Of a stretch of 64,000 nucleotides of DNA, positions 33,940-41,884 are shown piece after piece (the first letter of the stretch is position 1; every line of letters begins with the position of its first letter). The notes beneath the pieces were generated by a model. It made no database searches, was not told where the DNA came from, and worked only from the letters and a program-made list of their open reading frames with translations. The stretch is from Cryobacterium tepidiphilum (GTDB lineage Bacteria; Actinomycetota; Actinomycetes; Actinomycetales; Microbacteriaceae). Both the position numbers and the translations under genes were made by a program. The stretch is taken from contig NZ_RDSR01000011.1 in NCBI RefSeq assembly GCF_003716325.1, positions 31,043 to 95,042 of the forward strand, given 5' to 3'.

Positions 33940-33945
33940 AGGATA
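33940..33945 (-). promoter_or_regulatory. -10 box for leaderless maltokinase transcript
   Basis: TATCCT on the minus strand, 6 nt (GCGAGC), then ATG at 33933. Confidence 0.5.
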
Positions 33946-34199
33946 AACCCTGCTCCGCAGCCTGGGTAGGACCGCGGGCGGGACCGGGAGCAAACCCGCA
34001 TCCTGGGCCTGCCGAACTCCTGTGAGATTTCTTCAGATTACACTGGACAAACGGGGCTCCCTGCGACTACCTTCTCTAGCGTCGGTGGTCCTACCGGCAC
34101 ATGGGGGAGCTTTCCGCCTGCCTCCGATGCTGCCCACACCCCGCTCCTGGATCGTGACGGTCTGCTCCGCCGAGATATCCGATCACAAAGGAGTACATC

Positions 34200-35426
34200 G
34201 TGAAATCCCCGCTCGTGGCGGCTGTGGCCGGCGCAACCCTCGTCGCATCCGTGGCGATGGCCGCGCCCGCATCCGCCCAGCAGAACGCCGGCATCCCCAC
34301 CGCCGGCAGCCCCGAAACCGTCGCCGACGGGTTGCTGACGCCGCTCAGCCTCGAGGTCGACCCCGGCGTCAGCTACGTCACCCAGAACTTCACCGGCACC
34401 CTCACCGAGGTGCGCCGACACCGCACGACCGACGTCTACACCTCCGCCGGCAACGAGGTGAGTGCCGTCTCCTCCCGCGGCCACACGGTCTACTTCGCCG
34501 AAACGGCCATGGACCACAGTTCGGCCACGCTCATGGCCATGAACCCACGCGGCGACGTGTGGACGTTCGCAGACCTCTACCAGCACGAGAACACGCAGAA
34601 CCCTGACGGCGACGTGACCTACGGGTTCCGCGACCTGCCCGACAGCTGCGTCGTCCCGCCGACCGAGGGCGGGCCGGAGGGGCCGGTGCCCGCATCGTAT
34701 ACGGGCATCGTCGACACCCACCCGTACTCGAGTCTCGCGCTCCCCCACTCGATCTACGTGGCGGATGCCGGTGCGAACGCGATCCTGCGCGTCGACGACC
34801 ACGGGAACGTGACGACGACGGCGGTGCTTCCGGCGCTCCCGCTCGAGGTCACCGCGGAGGGTGCAGCCGGCGCAGGCTTCCCCAGCTGCACGGTCGGCCA
34901 CAGCTACTGGTTCGAGCCGGTACCGACTGACGTCGAACTCGGCCCCGACGGCTGGCTGTACGTCTCACTGCTGCCCGGCGGTCCCGAAGACCCGAGCCTC
35001 GGCGCCCGCGGCGCGGTCGTGAAGGTGAACCCGGCGACCGGCGATGTCGAGCAGGTCGCGCAGGGCTTCGCGGGCGCCACCGGCCTCGCGGTCTCCGTCT
35101 CCGGCACGGTGTACGTCGCGGAGCTGTTCGGCGGGCAGGATGGCAGTGGCCAGGTCTCCGTCGTGGCCCCCGGCGCGTCGACCGGCACCCCGCTGATCGC
35201 GCTGCCGTCCCCGGCCGCCATCGAGCTGTCGAAGGGCACGCTGTACGTCACCACGAACTCCTTCGTGCCCGACGAGAACGGCGCACCGCAGCCGATCGGC
35301 GAGGTGACCGCGGTTCCGCTCTCCGGTCACAACCACGCAGAAGACGCCGTCGACCCCGGGCACCTCGCCCGCTGGCTCGGCGCGGCCATCCGCGCGGCGG
35401 TCATGAACGGACTCTTCAACCACTGA
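34200..35426 (+). CDS. Secreted ScyD/ScyE family protein
   Basis: 408 residues. Starts at GTG 34200, 7 nt after AAAGGAG. A classical signal peptide (MKSPLVAAVAGATLVASVAM, then cleavage after APASA) shows export. The body is an NHL/beta-propeller-type repeat protein, with PHSIYVADAGANAILRVDDH and PTDVELGPDGWLYVSLLPGG, matching the ScyD/ScyE family annotated in actinobacteria after scytonemin genes. No catalytic residues stand out; binding or structural roles are likely. A 266-nt upstream gap holds no gene and should contain its promoter. Confidence 0.85.
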   Translation: MKSPLVAAVAGATLVASVAMAAPASAQQNAGIPTAGSPETVADGLLTPLSLEVDPGVSYVTQNFTGTLTEVRRHRTTDVYTSAGNEVSAVSSRGHTVYFAETAMDHSSATLMAMNPRGDVWTFADLYQHENTQNPDGDVTYGFRDLPDSCVVPPTEGGPEGPVPASYTGIVDTHPYSSLALPHSIYVADAGANAILRVDDHGNVTTTAVLPALPLEVTAEGAAGAGFPSCTVGHSYWFEPVPTDVELGPDGWLYVSLLPGGPEDPSLGARGAVVKVNPATGDVEQVAQGFAGATGLAVSVSGTVYVAELFGGQDGSGQVSVVAPGASTGTPLIALPSPAAIELSKGTLYVTTNSFVPDENGAPQPIGEVTAVPLSGHNHAEDAVDPGHLARWLGAAIRAAVMNGLFNH

Positions 35427-35440
35427 GTCCCTCCCTCACC

Positions 35441-35473
35441 GTGCCGGCCGTCCTCACCGAGGGCAGCCGGCAC
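35441..35473 (+). terminator. Hairpin after ScyD-like gene
   Basis: 8-nt perfect arms (GTGCCGGC / GCCGGCAC) with a 17-nt loop, 15 nt past the stop, followed by a pyrimidine-rich stretch. Confidence 0.5.
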
Positions 35474-35510
35474 GCCCCTGTTCCCCCTCGACGGCCACTC
35501 CCAACCGACC

Positions 35511-35516
35511 TAGGGT
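35511..35516 (+). promoter_or_regulatory. -10 box for leaderless transcript
   Basis: TAGGGT, 6 nt (GCTCAC), then ATG at 35523. Confidence 0.45.
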
Positions 35517-35522
35517 GCTCAC

Positions 35523-36257
35523 ATGAGGGCAGCGATCTCCGCAGTTGCCGGCCGGGTCATCGAGTCGGCCGTCGGCGCGCTGCGCCGGGTGCGGCATCCC
35601 CGCCCGGTGCATCCGCTCGGCGTCGTCTTCACGGCGTCGATCGACTGGCTGCCCGGCCGCGCGCCCTCCGGCATCGGCTGGATCGATGATGCGCCGGCCA
35701 CCGGGCAGAGCGCGGTGGTGCGGTACTCCCGCTCGATCGGTGTGCCCGCGCCCCTGCCGGATGTCCTGGGCTTGGCGATCCGTACGTCGACCCCGGGCGA
35801 GCCGGCCGACATTCTCCTGGCCTCGACCGGCCGGGGCGTGCCGACGCGCTTCCTGCTGGTGCCCCACACGGCGGCCGGCAGCGCCTGGTTCAGCACGATC
35901 CTGCCCTACCGCGGCAGCCGCGGCCCGGTGCTCATCGCCGCGCGCACCATGGGTCCGCGGCACCTGCCGTCGGGCCGGGCCGAGCTGGCCCGGGCGGTGT
36001 CGCTCGAGCCGTGGACCCTGCAACTGCTGCACGCCACGCCGGGCGGTCTCTGGCATCCGTTCGCCACCCTGACCCTTCGGCGCACGCGCGACATGCCGCT
36101 CGACACCGGGCTGCGCTTCGACCCGATCCTCCGCCCGCTGCAGGGCTCGACCCTCTACCCGTGGACCCGGCGCCTCCGCGAGCCCTCGTACGCACGGGCG
36201 CAGCAACGATCGTCGGCCCGAGCCGATTCGCGGGGCGGACGGAGGCGTAGGCCATGA
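35523..36257 (+). CDS. Conserved hypothetical protein (possible catalase-like fold)
   Basis: 244 residues, no signal peptide and no membrane segment. Notable blocks are GVVFTASIDWLPGRAPSG, IRTSTPGEPADILLASTG, RFLLVPHTAAGSAWFSTILP and RGPVLIAARTMGPR. This arrangement recalls a family of actinobacterial proteins loosely related to the catalase beta-barrel, but I cannot see heme ligands and the assignment is weak. The C-terminus is Arg-rich (RGGRRRRP). It has its own probable leaderless promoter. Confidence 0.65.
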   Translation: MRAAISAVAGRVIESAVGALRRVRHPRPVHPLGVVFTASIDWLPGRAPSGIGWIDDAPATGQSAVVRYSRSIGVPAPLPDVLGLAIRTSTPGEPADILLASTGRGVPTRFLLVPHTAAGSAWFSTILPYRGSRGPVLIAARTMGPRHLPSGRAELARAVSLEPWTLQLLHATPGGLWHPFATLTLRRTRDMPLDTGLRFDPILRPLQGSTLYPWTRRLREPSYARAQQRSSARADSRGGRRRRP

Positions 36258-36295
36258 CCGACCATGACGCGCCCGGCGCGGAGAGGTGGGTTTAA

Positions 36296-36640
36296 GCGAG
36301 CGGCAAGCGGCGCATCCATGACAAGCCGGCGGTGGCACACATCGTCGCCTGCCACCCGTGGCTCGACGCAGAGCTTGCGGCCGTGACCCCGGAGGTCATC
36401 GTCTGCCTGGGTGCCACAGCCGGCCGCTCGGTGCTCGGCCGTCCGGTGCGGGTCGGCGCGGAGCACGGGCGGCTGCTGGAGCCGGGGACCGGAACGCGCG
36501 GTGCGCGCGTGCTCCTGACCACGCATCCGTCTGCCGTGCTTCGCCTGCGCGGAAAGCCGGAGTGGGACGACGCGTTCGACGGGTTCGTGGCCGACCTCGT
36601 CGCGGCCCGGCGTTCGCACGAGGGCGACGGCCACCCGTAA
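36296..36640 (+). pseudogene. UdgX uracil-DNA glycosylase, C-terminal remnant
   Basis: After an in-frame stop at 36293 the frame reads ASGKRRIHDKPAVAHIVACH, then PWLDAELAAVTPEVIVCLGA and THPSAVLRLRGKPEWDDAFD. KRRIH is the hallmark loop of UdgX, the uracil glycosylase that becomes covalently linked to DNA through this His. CHPWL and HPSAVLR are also family blocks. The N-terminal half, with the Fe-S cysteines and the GExPG catalytic motif, is absent. The longest ORF begins only at 36332, inside the domain. It is therefore a truncated, probably inactive copy. Confidence 0.75.
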
Positions 36641-36671
36641 ACAGGGGATGCCGTCGCCGCGAGGGCCCGGT

Positions 36672-36677
36672 TAGCCT
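36672..36677 (+). promoter_or_regulatory. Possible -10 box of the subtilase gene
   Basis: TAGCCT lies about 108 nt before the inferred translation start at 36785. Weak evidence by itself. Confidence 0.25.
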
Positions 36678-36784
36678 TGATTTCGCATGGCGGCCACGCC
36701 GCCGGGCCCGAACGGTGTCGAGAAACTCCACCATCGCTGACATCTCACCTCCCCTCCGCGCACGACCCTGAAGGAAGACCCACG

Positions 36785-38767
36785 ATCCGCTCTCTTCCCC
36801 CGGCCCTGGCCCTCGTGCTGCTGGTGTTCCTCTCCTCGATCGACGCGCCACCCGCCGCCGCGGCGTCGCCGGCACCGTCCCCGACGTCCACCGAGCCGGC
36901 CGCCCGGTACCTGGTCCGCTACGCCCACGGGGTGGGTGCCGCGGAGATGGTGAGCGAGCTCCATTCGCACAAGGTCGGCATTGGCCGCACCTTCTCGAAG
37001 GTCATGCGCGGTGCCGCCATCACCGCCACGCCGGCCCAGGTGGCCGGTCTCAAACGCTCCGGCCGCGTGGCCGGCATCGAGCCGGATCATCGTGTGAGTG
37101 TTTCGGGAGTGGAGCAGCCTGCCCCCTGGGGATTGGACCGCATCGACCAGGCGAACCTCCCGCTCTCGGGCTCGTTCAGTACGACCCGGTCGGGGGCGGG
37201 CGTCAAGGCGTACGTCGTCGACACGGGCGTTCTCGCGTCGCACACCGACCTGGCGGGCCGCGTCGCCGCCGGCTGGACCGCTGTCGCGGACGGCCGGGGC
37301 GCCGGCGACTGCAACGGTCACGGCACCCATGTCGCCGGGACCATCGCCGGCACCAGGTACGGGGTGGCCAAGGCGGCCTCGGTGGTCCCTGTCCGTGTGC
37401 TCGACTGCGCCGGCTCCGGGTACGACTCCGACGTCATCGCCGGCCTGGACTGGGTCGCGTCCGACCACCAGGCCGGCACACCCGCTATCGTCAACCTGAG
37501 CCTCGGCGGCCCGGCCAGTACCATGCTGGACAGCGCCATTCAGGGCGTCATCGACGACGGCGTCACGGCCGTCGTCGCGGCCGGCAACTCCTCCACGGAC
37601 GCCTGCGCCGCCTCCCCCGCCCGCGTGCCGCAGGCTCTCACGGTCGCCGCGACGGACACGTCGGACAGGCAGGCGGACTTCTCCAATTTCGGGCCGTGCG
37701 TCGATCTCTACGCTCCCGGTGTCGGCATCACCTCCGACGGAATCAGTTCGACGACGGCCACCGCGATCATGAGCGGCACGTCGATGGCGTCCCCCCACGT
37801 CGCGGGGGCAGCGGCCCTGCTGCTTGAACAGGATCCCGGACTCGCCCCGACCGCCGTCGCCACCAGGCTGCTCGCCATGACGAGCGCGGGCGTGGTCACC
37901 TCGCCGAGCGCCGGCACTCCCAACCGGCTCCTGAACACGACCGCGGCCACGACCACCACATCCCCAGCGCCCACGCCGGCGCCGACGTCCGTTCCGGCGC
38001 CAACGTCCGCCCCCGCCGTGGTGTCCCACCCGTCGATCAGCAGCGGCGCGGATGTCGTCGCCGCGAGATCCGACGGCGTGCTGTGGGTCTACCCCGCCAA
38101 CGGCAAAGGCGGCTTCCTGCCCCGCACGCAGATCGGCTCGAACTGGCTGGGGCTGGTCAACGGCTTCGTCACGGACTGGAACCGGGACGGCGTCTTCGAC
38201 CTGATCGCGCAGTGGAAGGACGGGCACCTCAGCTTCCACCCCGGCAAGGCCTCGGGCGGCTTCGAGCGTGCCCGCACCATCGGCTCGTCGGGGTGGGCCG
38301 GCTACACACTGACGGTCGGAACCTGGCGCAAAGCCGACCGGTTCCCCGGAATCGTCGCGCACGACCCGGCGGGCACTCTCTGGTTCTACGGCAACAGCGG
38401 CGGCTCGGGCCTGTCAGCGCGCATCAAGGTCGACACCGGCTGGAGAGGCCTATACATGACCATGACGGACTTCGACCAGGACGGCGCCCAGGACATCCTC
38501 GCCAAGCGCAGCGACGGCACCCTGGCGCTCTACCGCTCAACCGGAGCGGGCCGGTTCATCGCGGAGGCCCGGCGCACGATCGGCGCCTCCGGCTGGAACA
38601 GCGTGAACAGCATCACGGGCGTCGCGGGATACCAAGGCGCGGGCTCGCACGGGCTCGTCAGCCGCTACACCAACGGAAAGCTGGCGTACTATCCCTACAG
38701 CAAGGGCAGCTGGGGCACACGCTCGATGATCGGTTCCGGCTGGGGCACGTACACCATCTTCCGCTGA
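36785..38767 (+). CDS. Secreted S8 family serine peptidase with C-terminal VCBS/FG-GAP-like repeats
   Basis: About 660 residues. The subtilase triad is Asp in KAYVVDTGVLASHTDL, His in GHGTHVAGTIAGT and Ser in SGTSMASPHVAGAAAL. A propeptide (RYLVRYAHGVGAAEMVSELH) precedes it. A Pro/Thr/Ala linker (PAPTPAPTSVPAPTSAP) leads to about 230 residues of beta-propeller repeats (DWNRDGVFDLIAQW, DFDQDGAQDILAKR). The signal peptide RSLPPALALVLLVFLSS has no ATG, GTG or TTG at its head. A good Shine-Dalgarno (AAGGAAG, 36771-36777) points to ATC at 36785, or ACG at 36782. A TTG start at 36677 would add 36 residues before the signal. Exported protease. Confidence 0.88.
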   Translation: MRSLPPALALVLLVFLSSIDAPPAAAASPAPSPTSTEPAARYLVRYAHGVGAAEMVSELHSHKVGIGRTFSKVMRGAAITATPAQVAGLKRSGRVAGIEPDHRVSVSGVEQPAPWGLDRIDQANLPLSGSFSTTRSGAGVKAYVVDTGVLASHTDLAGRVAAGWTAVADGRGAGDCNGHGTHVAGTIAGTRYGVAKAASVVPVRVLDCAGSGYDSDVIAGLDWVASDHQAGTPAIVNLSLGGPASTMLDSAIQGVIDDGVTAVVAAGNSSTDACAASPARVPQALTVAATDTSDRQADFSNFGPCVDLYAPGVGITSDGISSTTATAIMSGTSMASPHVAGAAALLLEQDPGLAPTAVATRLLAMTSAGVVTSPSAGTPNRLLNTTAATTTTSPAPTPAPTSVPAPTSAPAVVSHPSISSGADVVAARSDGVLWVYPANGKGGFLPRTQIGSNWLGLVNGFVTDWNRDGVFDLIAQWKDGHLSFHPGKASGGFERARTIGSSGWAGYTLTVGTWRKADRFPGIVAHDPAGTLWFYGNSGGSGLSARIKVDTGWRGLYMTMTDFDQDGAQDILAKRSDGTLALYRSTGAGRFIAEARRTIGASGWNSVNSITGVAGYQGAGSHGLVSRYTNGKLAYYPYSKGSWGTRSMIGSGWGTYTIFR

Positions 38768-38792
38768 CCGGGCGGAAGCGCGAAGGAAAGCC

Positions 38793-39164
38793 ATGACCAC
38801 CGTCCTCGGCCGTCCCGTCGACGAACAGACGAGGTGCGTCCACTACCACTCGCCGCTCGATGTCGTCGCCATCAGATTCCGGTGCTGCAACGAGTACTAT
38901 CCGTGCCACCTCTGCCACGAAGAACAGGCCGGGCATCCGGCGGGGCCATGGCCCGTTTCCGAGCAGGACGCGGCGGCCGTGTTGTGCGGAGTCTGCCGGA
39001 GCGAGCTGGCCATCAGGGAGTACCTCACAGCAGACGACTGCCCGCGCTGCGGCGCCGGCTTCAACCCCGGATGCCGCCTGCACAGCCGCTTCTACTTCGA
39101 ACCGGCGTCCCAGCCGCCTGAAGGCCGCCCTACGGCACTACCCCGGCTCCCGGCAGACGATTAG
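38793..39164 (+). CDS. CHY zinc finger protein
   Basis: 123 residues from ATG at 38793. The zinc-binding pattern begins C-x-H-Y (RCVHYHSPLDVVAIRFRCC), followed by YYPCHLCHEEQAGHP, LCGVCRSEL and DDCPRCGAGFNPGCRLH: nine or more Cys/His ligands for about three zinc ions. This is the CHY zinc finger family. Bacterial members have unknown roles. It starts 25 nt after the protease stop. Confidence 0.88.
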   Translation: MTTVLGRPVDEQTRCVHYHSPLDVVAIRFRCCNEYYPCHLCHEEQAGHPAGPWPVSEQDAAAVLCGVCRSELAIREYLTADDCPRCGAGFNPGCRLHSRFYFEPASQPPEGRPTALPRLPADD

Positions 39165-39194
39165 AGTTACCCCACACCGAACAAAGGGGTGCGG

Positions 39195-40211
39195 ATGTCG
39201 AGGGCCACGCTTGCCGAGCGGCTCTGGAGCGCCTCGCAAGACGACCCGGTGCTCCTGCAGCGGTTGCAGGGCGCCTGGCGCGGGCGCCTTGACGTGCAGG
39301 ATGCGCTCTGGTGGCACGCGCATCCGTTGACGCCGACGCCGACCGGCACACCTGACCCGGCCACCGCTCTTCGCCCCCTGCAGACGGCCGTCTACGCGCG
39401 GCCGGCAGCGGATGCCCACGACGCCGACGGCGAGCCCGGCGAAGCGGGCCGCGCTCCCGAGGAGCGACTGCGGTCACTGCTGGAGGAACGGGCCGAGCAC
39501 GCCCGGGTGCTCGAGGAGCTCCTCGATGGCTTCGCCGACTGGACGGCCGGCGACGCGCCCGTGCGCGCGGGCGCCGCACATGCCGCCAGATACGCCGGCG
39601 ACCGCCCATCGCCCGACCGTGTATCTCCTGTCGTCGACAGCGACCCACGCCCACCGCGATGGCGGCCCGTGCTCGTGCTCGTCGCGGGAGCCGCCCTCGG
39701 GATCGTCGCCACCCTGGGCGTGCAGGCACTCAGCCCGCAGCCGGTCACGCGGGACACGCCGCTGACCTCGACCGACATCAAGCAATCGTCGCCTCCGCCG
39801 GGGTTCGCCCAGGCCACCGACGATCCGCTCTCCGCGATCGGCACCGGTCCGGGCGAGGCCTTCCAGATCTTCGCCGAACCACCCGTGTACATCGACCGCA
39901 CGCTCCCAGCGGTGGGGTCGGACATCGTGCCCGAAAGCGTCCGCCAGGTCAACTCGTGGCACTCCTACGAGACCTTCGCGGCCATGACGTTCCAGGGCCA
40001 CTACTGCCTCATCATCCGAGGGAGGGCGGATCGCGTCTCCTCGAGCGGGTGCAGCCGGCGATCCGAGATCACGGCCTCGGGGCTGCGTGTGGACACGACC
40101 CTGCGCACGCTGCCCGACGATCCGGAGTTCACCGGTTTCATCGAGGTCAGGGTCACCTGGCAGCCCGATGGGCTGTTCGAGACCGACGTCGCGGAGACCG
40201 AAGGGCGCTGA
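39195..40211 (+). CDS. Hypothetical single-pass membrane protein
   Basis: 338 residues from ATG at 39195, 6 nt after AAAGGGG (GTG at 39189 is the alternative). The N-terminal half is soluble and Ala/Arg/Glu-rich (LAERLWSASQDDPVLLQRLQ) with a predicted helix RLRSLLEERAEHARVLEELL. A membrane segment lies near residues 160-180 (VLVLVAGAALGIVATLGVQA). The C-terminal half should be outside. It contains FAAMTFQGHYCLIIRGR and two Cys that could form a disulphide. I do not recognise the family. Confidence 0.7.
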   Translation: MSRATLAERLWSASQDDPVLLQRLQGAWRGRLDVQDALWWHAHPLTPTPTGTPDPATALRPLQTAVYARPAADAHDADGEPGEAGRAPEERLRSLLEERAEHARVLEELLDGFADWTAGDAPVRAGAAHAARYAGDRPSPDRVSPVVDSDPRPPRWRPVLVLVAGAALGIVATLGVQALSPQPVTRDTPLTSTDIKQSSPPPGFAQATDDPLSAIGTGPGEAFQIFAEPPVYIDRTLPAVGSDIVPESVRQVNSWHSYETFAAMTFQGHYCLIIRGRADRVSSSGCSRRSEITASGLRVDTTLRTLPDDPEFTGFIEVRVTWQPDGLFETDVAETEGR

Positions 40212-40225
40212 GCGGAGGATCTTCC

Positions 40226-40741
40226 ATGACCGACACACCTGCGCGGCGAACTGCTTCCGTGATCGTCGTCGCGGTTGAGCCCGGCCAGCCCGACGACGTG
40301 CTGCTGCAGGCGTGCGCCCTCGCCGCTGACCTTGGATGCCACCTCGTCTGCGTCCACGTCGACCTGGGCCGCTATCCGGTCGAGGAACATCCGGACGGCA
40401 GCGTCGTCTCCCTCCCCTACGACCCGGACCTCCCGGAGCTCGGCGATGAAGAGTTCGACCCGACGCTCGCCGACCACATCGCGGAGGTGCTGGGACGGTC
40501 CGGCGCGCCGTACACGTTGCGCGCCCTGGCCGGCGACCCCGCCCGGGCGCTGGGCCACCTGGCGGACGCCGTGAACGCCCGCCTGATCGTCGTCGGCACC
40601 CACCGCCCCGGCGTACGACGAGGTGTTCGTGAATTCTTCAACGGCTCGGTCGCCGTGCACCTCGCACACCGCCAGCACCGTCCGATCCTTGTGGTCCCGC
40701 TCTCCCCCGTGACCGACGGCACGCAATTGCCGTGGAAGTGA
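40226..40741 (+). CDS. Universal stress protein
   Basis: 171 residues from ATG at 40226, well spaced after GGAGGATC. It has a single Usp domain: SVIVVAVEPGQPDDVLLQAC at the start, an acidic middle, and the ATP-binding end LIVVGTHRPGVRRGVREFFN then GSVAVHLAHRQHRPILVVP (the G-2x-G-9x-G-S pattern). Such proteins bind ATP and appear in dormancy and stress responses. It is 14 nt after the membrane-protein gene and likely co-transcribed. It ends just before the crcB promoter. Confidence 0.88.
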   Translation: MTDTPARRTASVIVVAVEPGQPDDVLLQACALAADLGCHLVCVHVDLGRYPVEEHPDGSVVSLPYDPDLPELGDEEFDPTLADHIAEVLGRSGAPYTLRALAGDPARALGHLADAVNARLIVVGTHRPGVRRGVREFFNGSVAVHLAHRQHRPILVVPLSPVTDGTQLPWK

Positions 40742-40754
40742 CGTCGGGTATATT
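40727..40754 (+). promoter_or_regulatory. Promoter of the crcB operon
   Basis: TTGCCG (40727-40732), a 16-nt spacer, then TATATT (40749-40754). It is followed by the fluoride riboswitch. The -10 is unusually A/T-rich for this DNA. Confidence 0.6.
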
Positions 40755-40757
40755 TGC

Positions 40758-40826
40758 GAACGGTGATGGATCCCACCGGAGCGCCACTGCTCGAACCGCA
40801 CCGTCTGCTGATGGCTTCCTGTCTGG
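40758..40826 (+). promoter_or_regulatory. Fluoride riboswitch (crcB motif)
   Basis: The aptamer pattern is clear. GGTGATGGATCCCACCGGA (40762-40780) gives the conserved GG-GATGG and the P1/loop portion, and GCTGATGGCTTCCTG (40807-40821) gives the conserved GCTGATG-CTCCTAC-like 3' part, with a pairing region in between. It lies just downstream of a promoter and 21 nt before the crcB start. Fluoride binding should raise expression of the channel genes. An open frame through this RNA is not coding. Confidence 0.85.
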
Positions 40827-40846
40827 ACGACGAATGTGGAGCAGCC

Positions 40847-41329
40847 ATGCCCGGACCTTCCCCGAGCAAAGCGCCGCGGCCCGTGCACCTCCGCTGGGAG
40901 TACGTGGGCCTGGTCATGCTCGGGGGCAGCATCGGCACCGCTGGCCGCTACCTCCTCTCGACGGCGCTCCCCGCCTGGCAGGGAGTTCCCGTCGGCACGT
41001 TCGTGGTCAACATTGTTGGCGCGTTCGCGCTCGGCCTGTTGCTGGAGGCGCTGGTGCGCCGTGGCCCTGACCACGGCGTACGTCGGATCCTTCGCCTCCT
41101 CGTCGGCACCGGCATGCTCGGCGGTTTCACCACGTACAGCTCGCTCGCCGTCGAAACCGATGGGTTGATCACGGGCGCCCAGCTGTGGCCCGCCTTCGCG
41201 TACGGCGCGCTCACCCTGATCGTCGGCGCGCTCGCCTCGACCGCGGGCATCGTCGCGGGTGCAGCCGGCCACGGCTGGCGGCCGACTCGGGCGGCGTTCC
41301 TCGCCAAGCGGCACGGAGGAAGTCGTTGA
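40847..41329 (+). CDS. crcB: Fluoride channel subunit CrcB/Fluc (first)
   Basis: 160 residues from ATG at 40847 (GGAG 6 nt upstream); the open frame to 40754 is the riboswitch. Four hydrophobic helices. Fluc signatures: GGSIGTAGRYLLS, the pore Asn in VGTFVVNIVGAFALGLLLE and the sodium-site/Phe-box GTGMLGGFTTYSSLAVET. Exports fluoride passively as a dual-topology or heteromeric dimer. Gram-positive bacteria often use two non-identical Fluc subunits, as here. The N-terminus carries 30 extra residues (SKAPRPVHLRWEYV). It overlaps the next gene (TTGA). Confidence 0.92.
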   Translation: MPGPSPSKAPRPVHLRWEYVGLVMLGGSIGTAGRYLLSTALPAWQGVPVGTFVVNIVGAFALGLLLEALVRRGPDHGVRRILRLLVGTGMLGGFTTYSSLAVETDGLITGAQLWPAFAYGALTLIVGALASTAGIVAGAAGHGWRPTRAAFLAKRHGGSR

Positions 41330-41706
41330 ACGTCGCGGTCATCCTGGCGGTGTCCCTTGCCGGCGGCATCGGCGCCGCGACGAGGTTGGGGGTCGACGGG
41401 TTCGTGCGCAGCCGGGTGAAGACGGCCTATCCCCTCGGCACGATGGTCATCAATGTGAGCGGTTCCCTCCTGCTCGGGGTGGTCACCGGTCTCGCGCTCA
41501 CGCACTCCCTGCCCGTTGAGTGGCGCCTCGTCGTCGGCACCGGCTTTCTCGGCGGTTACACCACGTTCAGCACGGCGAGCTTCGAAACCGTGCGATTGGC
41601 GCAACAGGGGCGCTTCGGCGCCGCCCTGGTCAACGGCCTCGGGATGTTCGTGGCGGCGGTGGCGGCCGCCGGGCTCGGCCTGTGGCTCGGCTCGCTTCCC
41701 GGCTGA
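41326..41706 (+). CDS. crcB: Fluoride channel subunit CrcB/Fluc (second)
   Basis: 126 residues from TTG at 41326, preceded by GGAGGAAG; the start overlaps the stop of the first subunit by 3 nt. Four helices; GGIGAATRLGVDGFV, TMVINVSGSLLLGVVTGLA with the pore Asn, and GTGFLGGYTTFSTASFETV with the Thr-Thr sodium site and Phe. It is the compact partner of the first subunit in an expected heterodimer. Translational coupling would keep the two at equal levels. Confidence 0.92.
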   Translation: MNVAVILAVSLAGGIGAATRLGVDGFVRSRVKTAYPLGTMVINVSGSLLLGVVTGLALTHSLPVEWRLVVGTGFLGGYTTFSTASFETVRLAQQGRFGAALVNGLGMFVAAVAAAGLGLWLGSLPG

Positions 41707-41759
41707 GCCTCGCAACCACCCCGCCGCTTCAGGTTTCGGCTCGCGGGGCTGGCGACGGA

Positions 41760-41835
41760 TGGTGGGCCCTACCGGGCTCGAACCGATGACATCCACGGTG
41801 TAAACGTGGCGCTCTACCAACTGAGCTAAAGGCCC
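41760..41835 (-). tRNA. tRNA-Val (anticodon TAC)
   Basis: On the minus strand a complete cloverleaf of 76 nt including encoded CCA. Acceptor GGGCCTT pairs with AGGGCCC, with one G-T wobble. The D-arm has AGCTCAGTTGGTAGAGC. Anticodon stem CCACG/CGTGG has loop TTTACAC, giving anticodon TAC, which reads GTA (Val). The T-arm has GGTTCGAGCCC. It is intact and lies between crcB and the peroxiredoxin gene. Confidence 0.95.
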
Positions 41836-41884
41836 CTGGTCGCGCGGGCGACAACAGGTCGTGTCACATCATACCGAAAGCGGG

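Noticed and set aside
40754..40846. N-terminal extension of the first CrcB subunit
   Set aside because: This sequence is the fluoride riboswitch; ATG 40847 has a ribosome binding site and fits the family.
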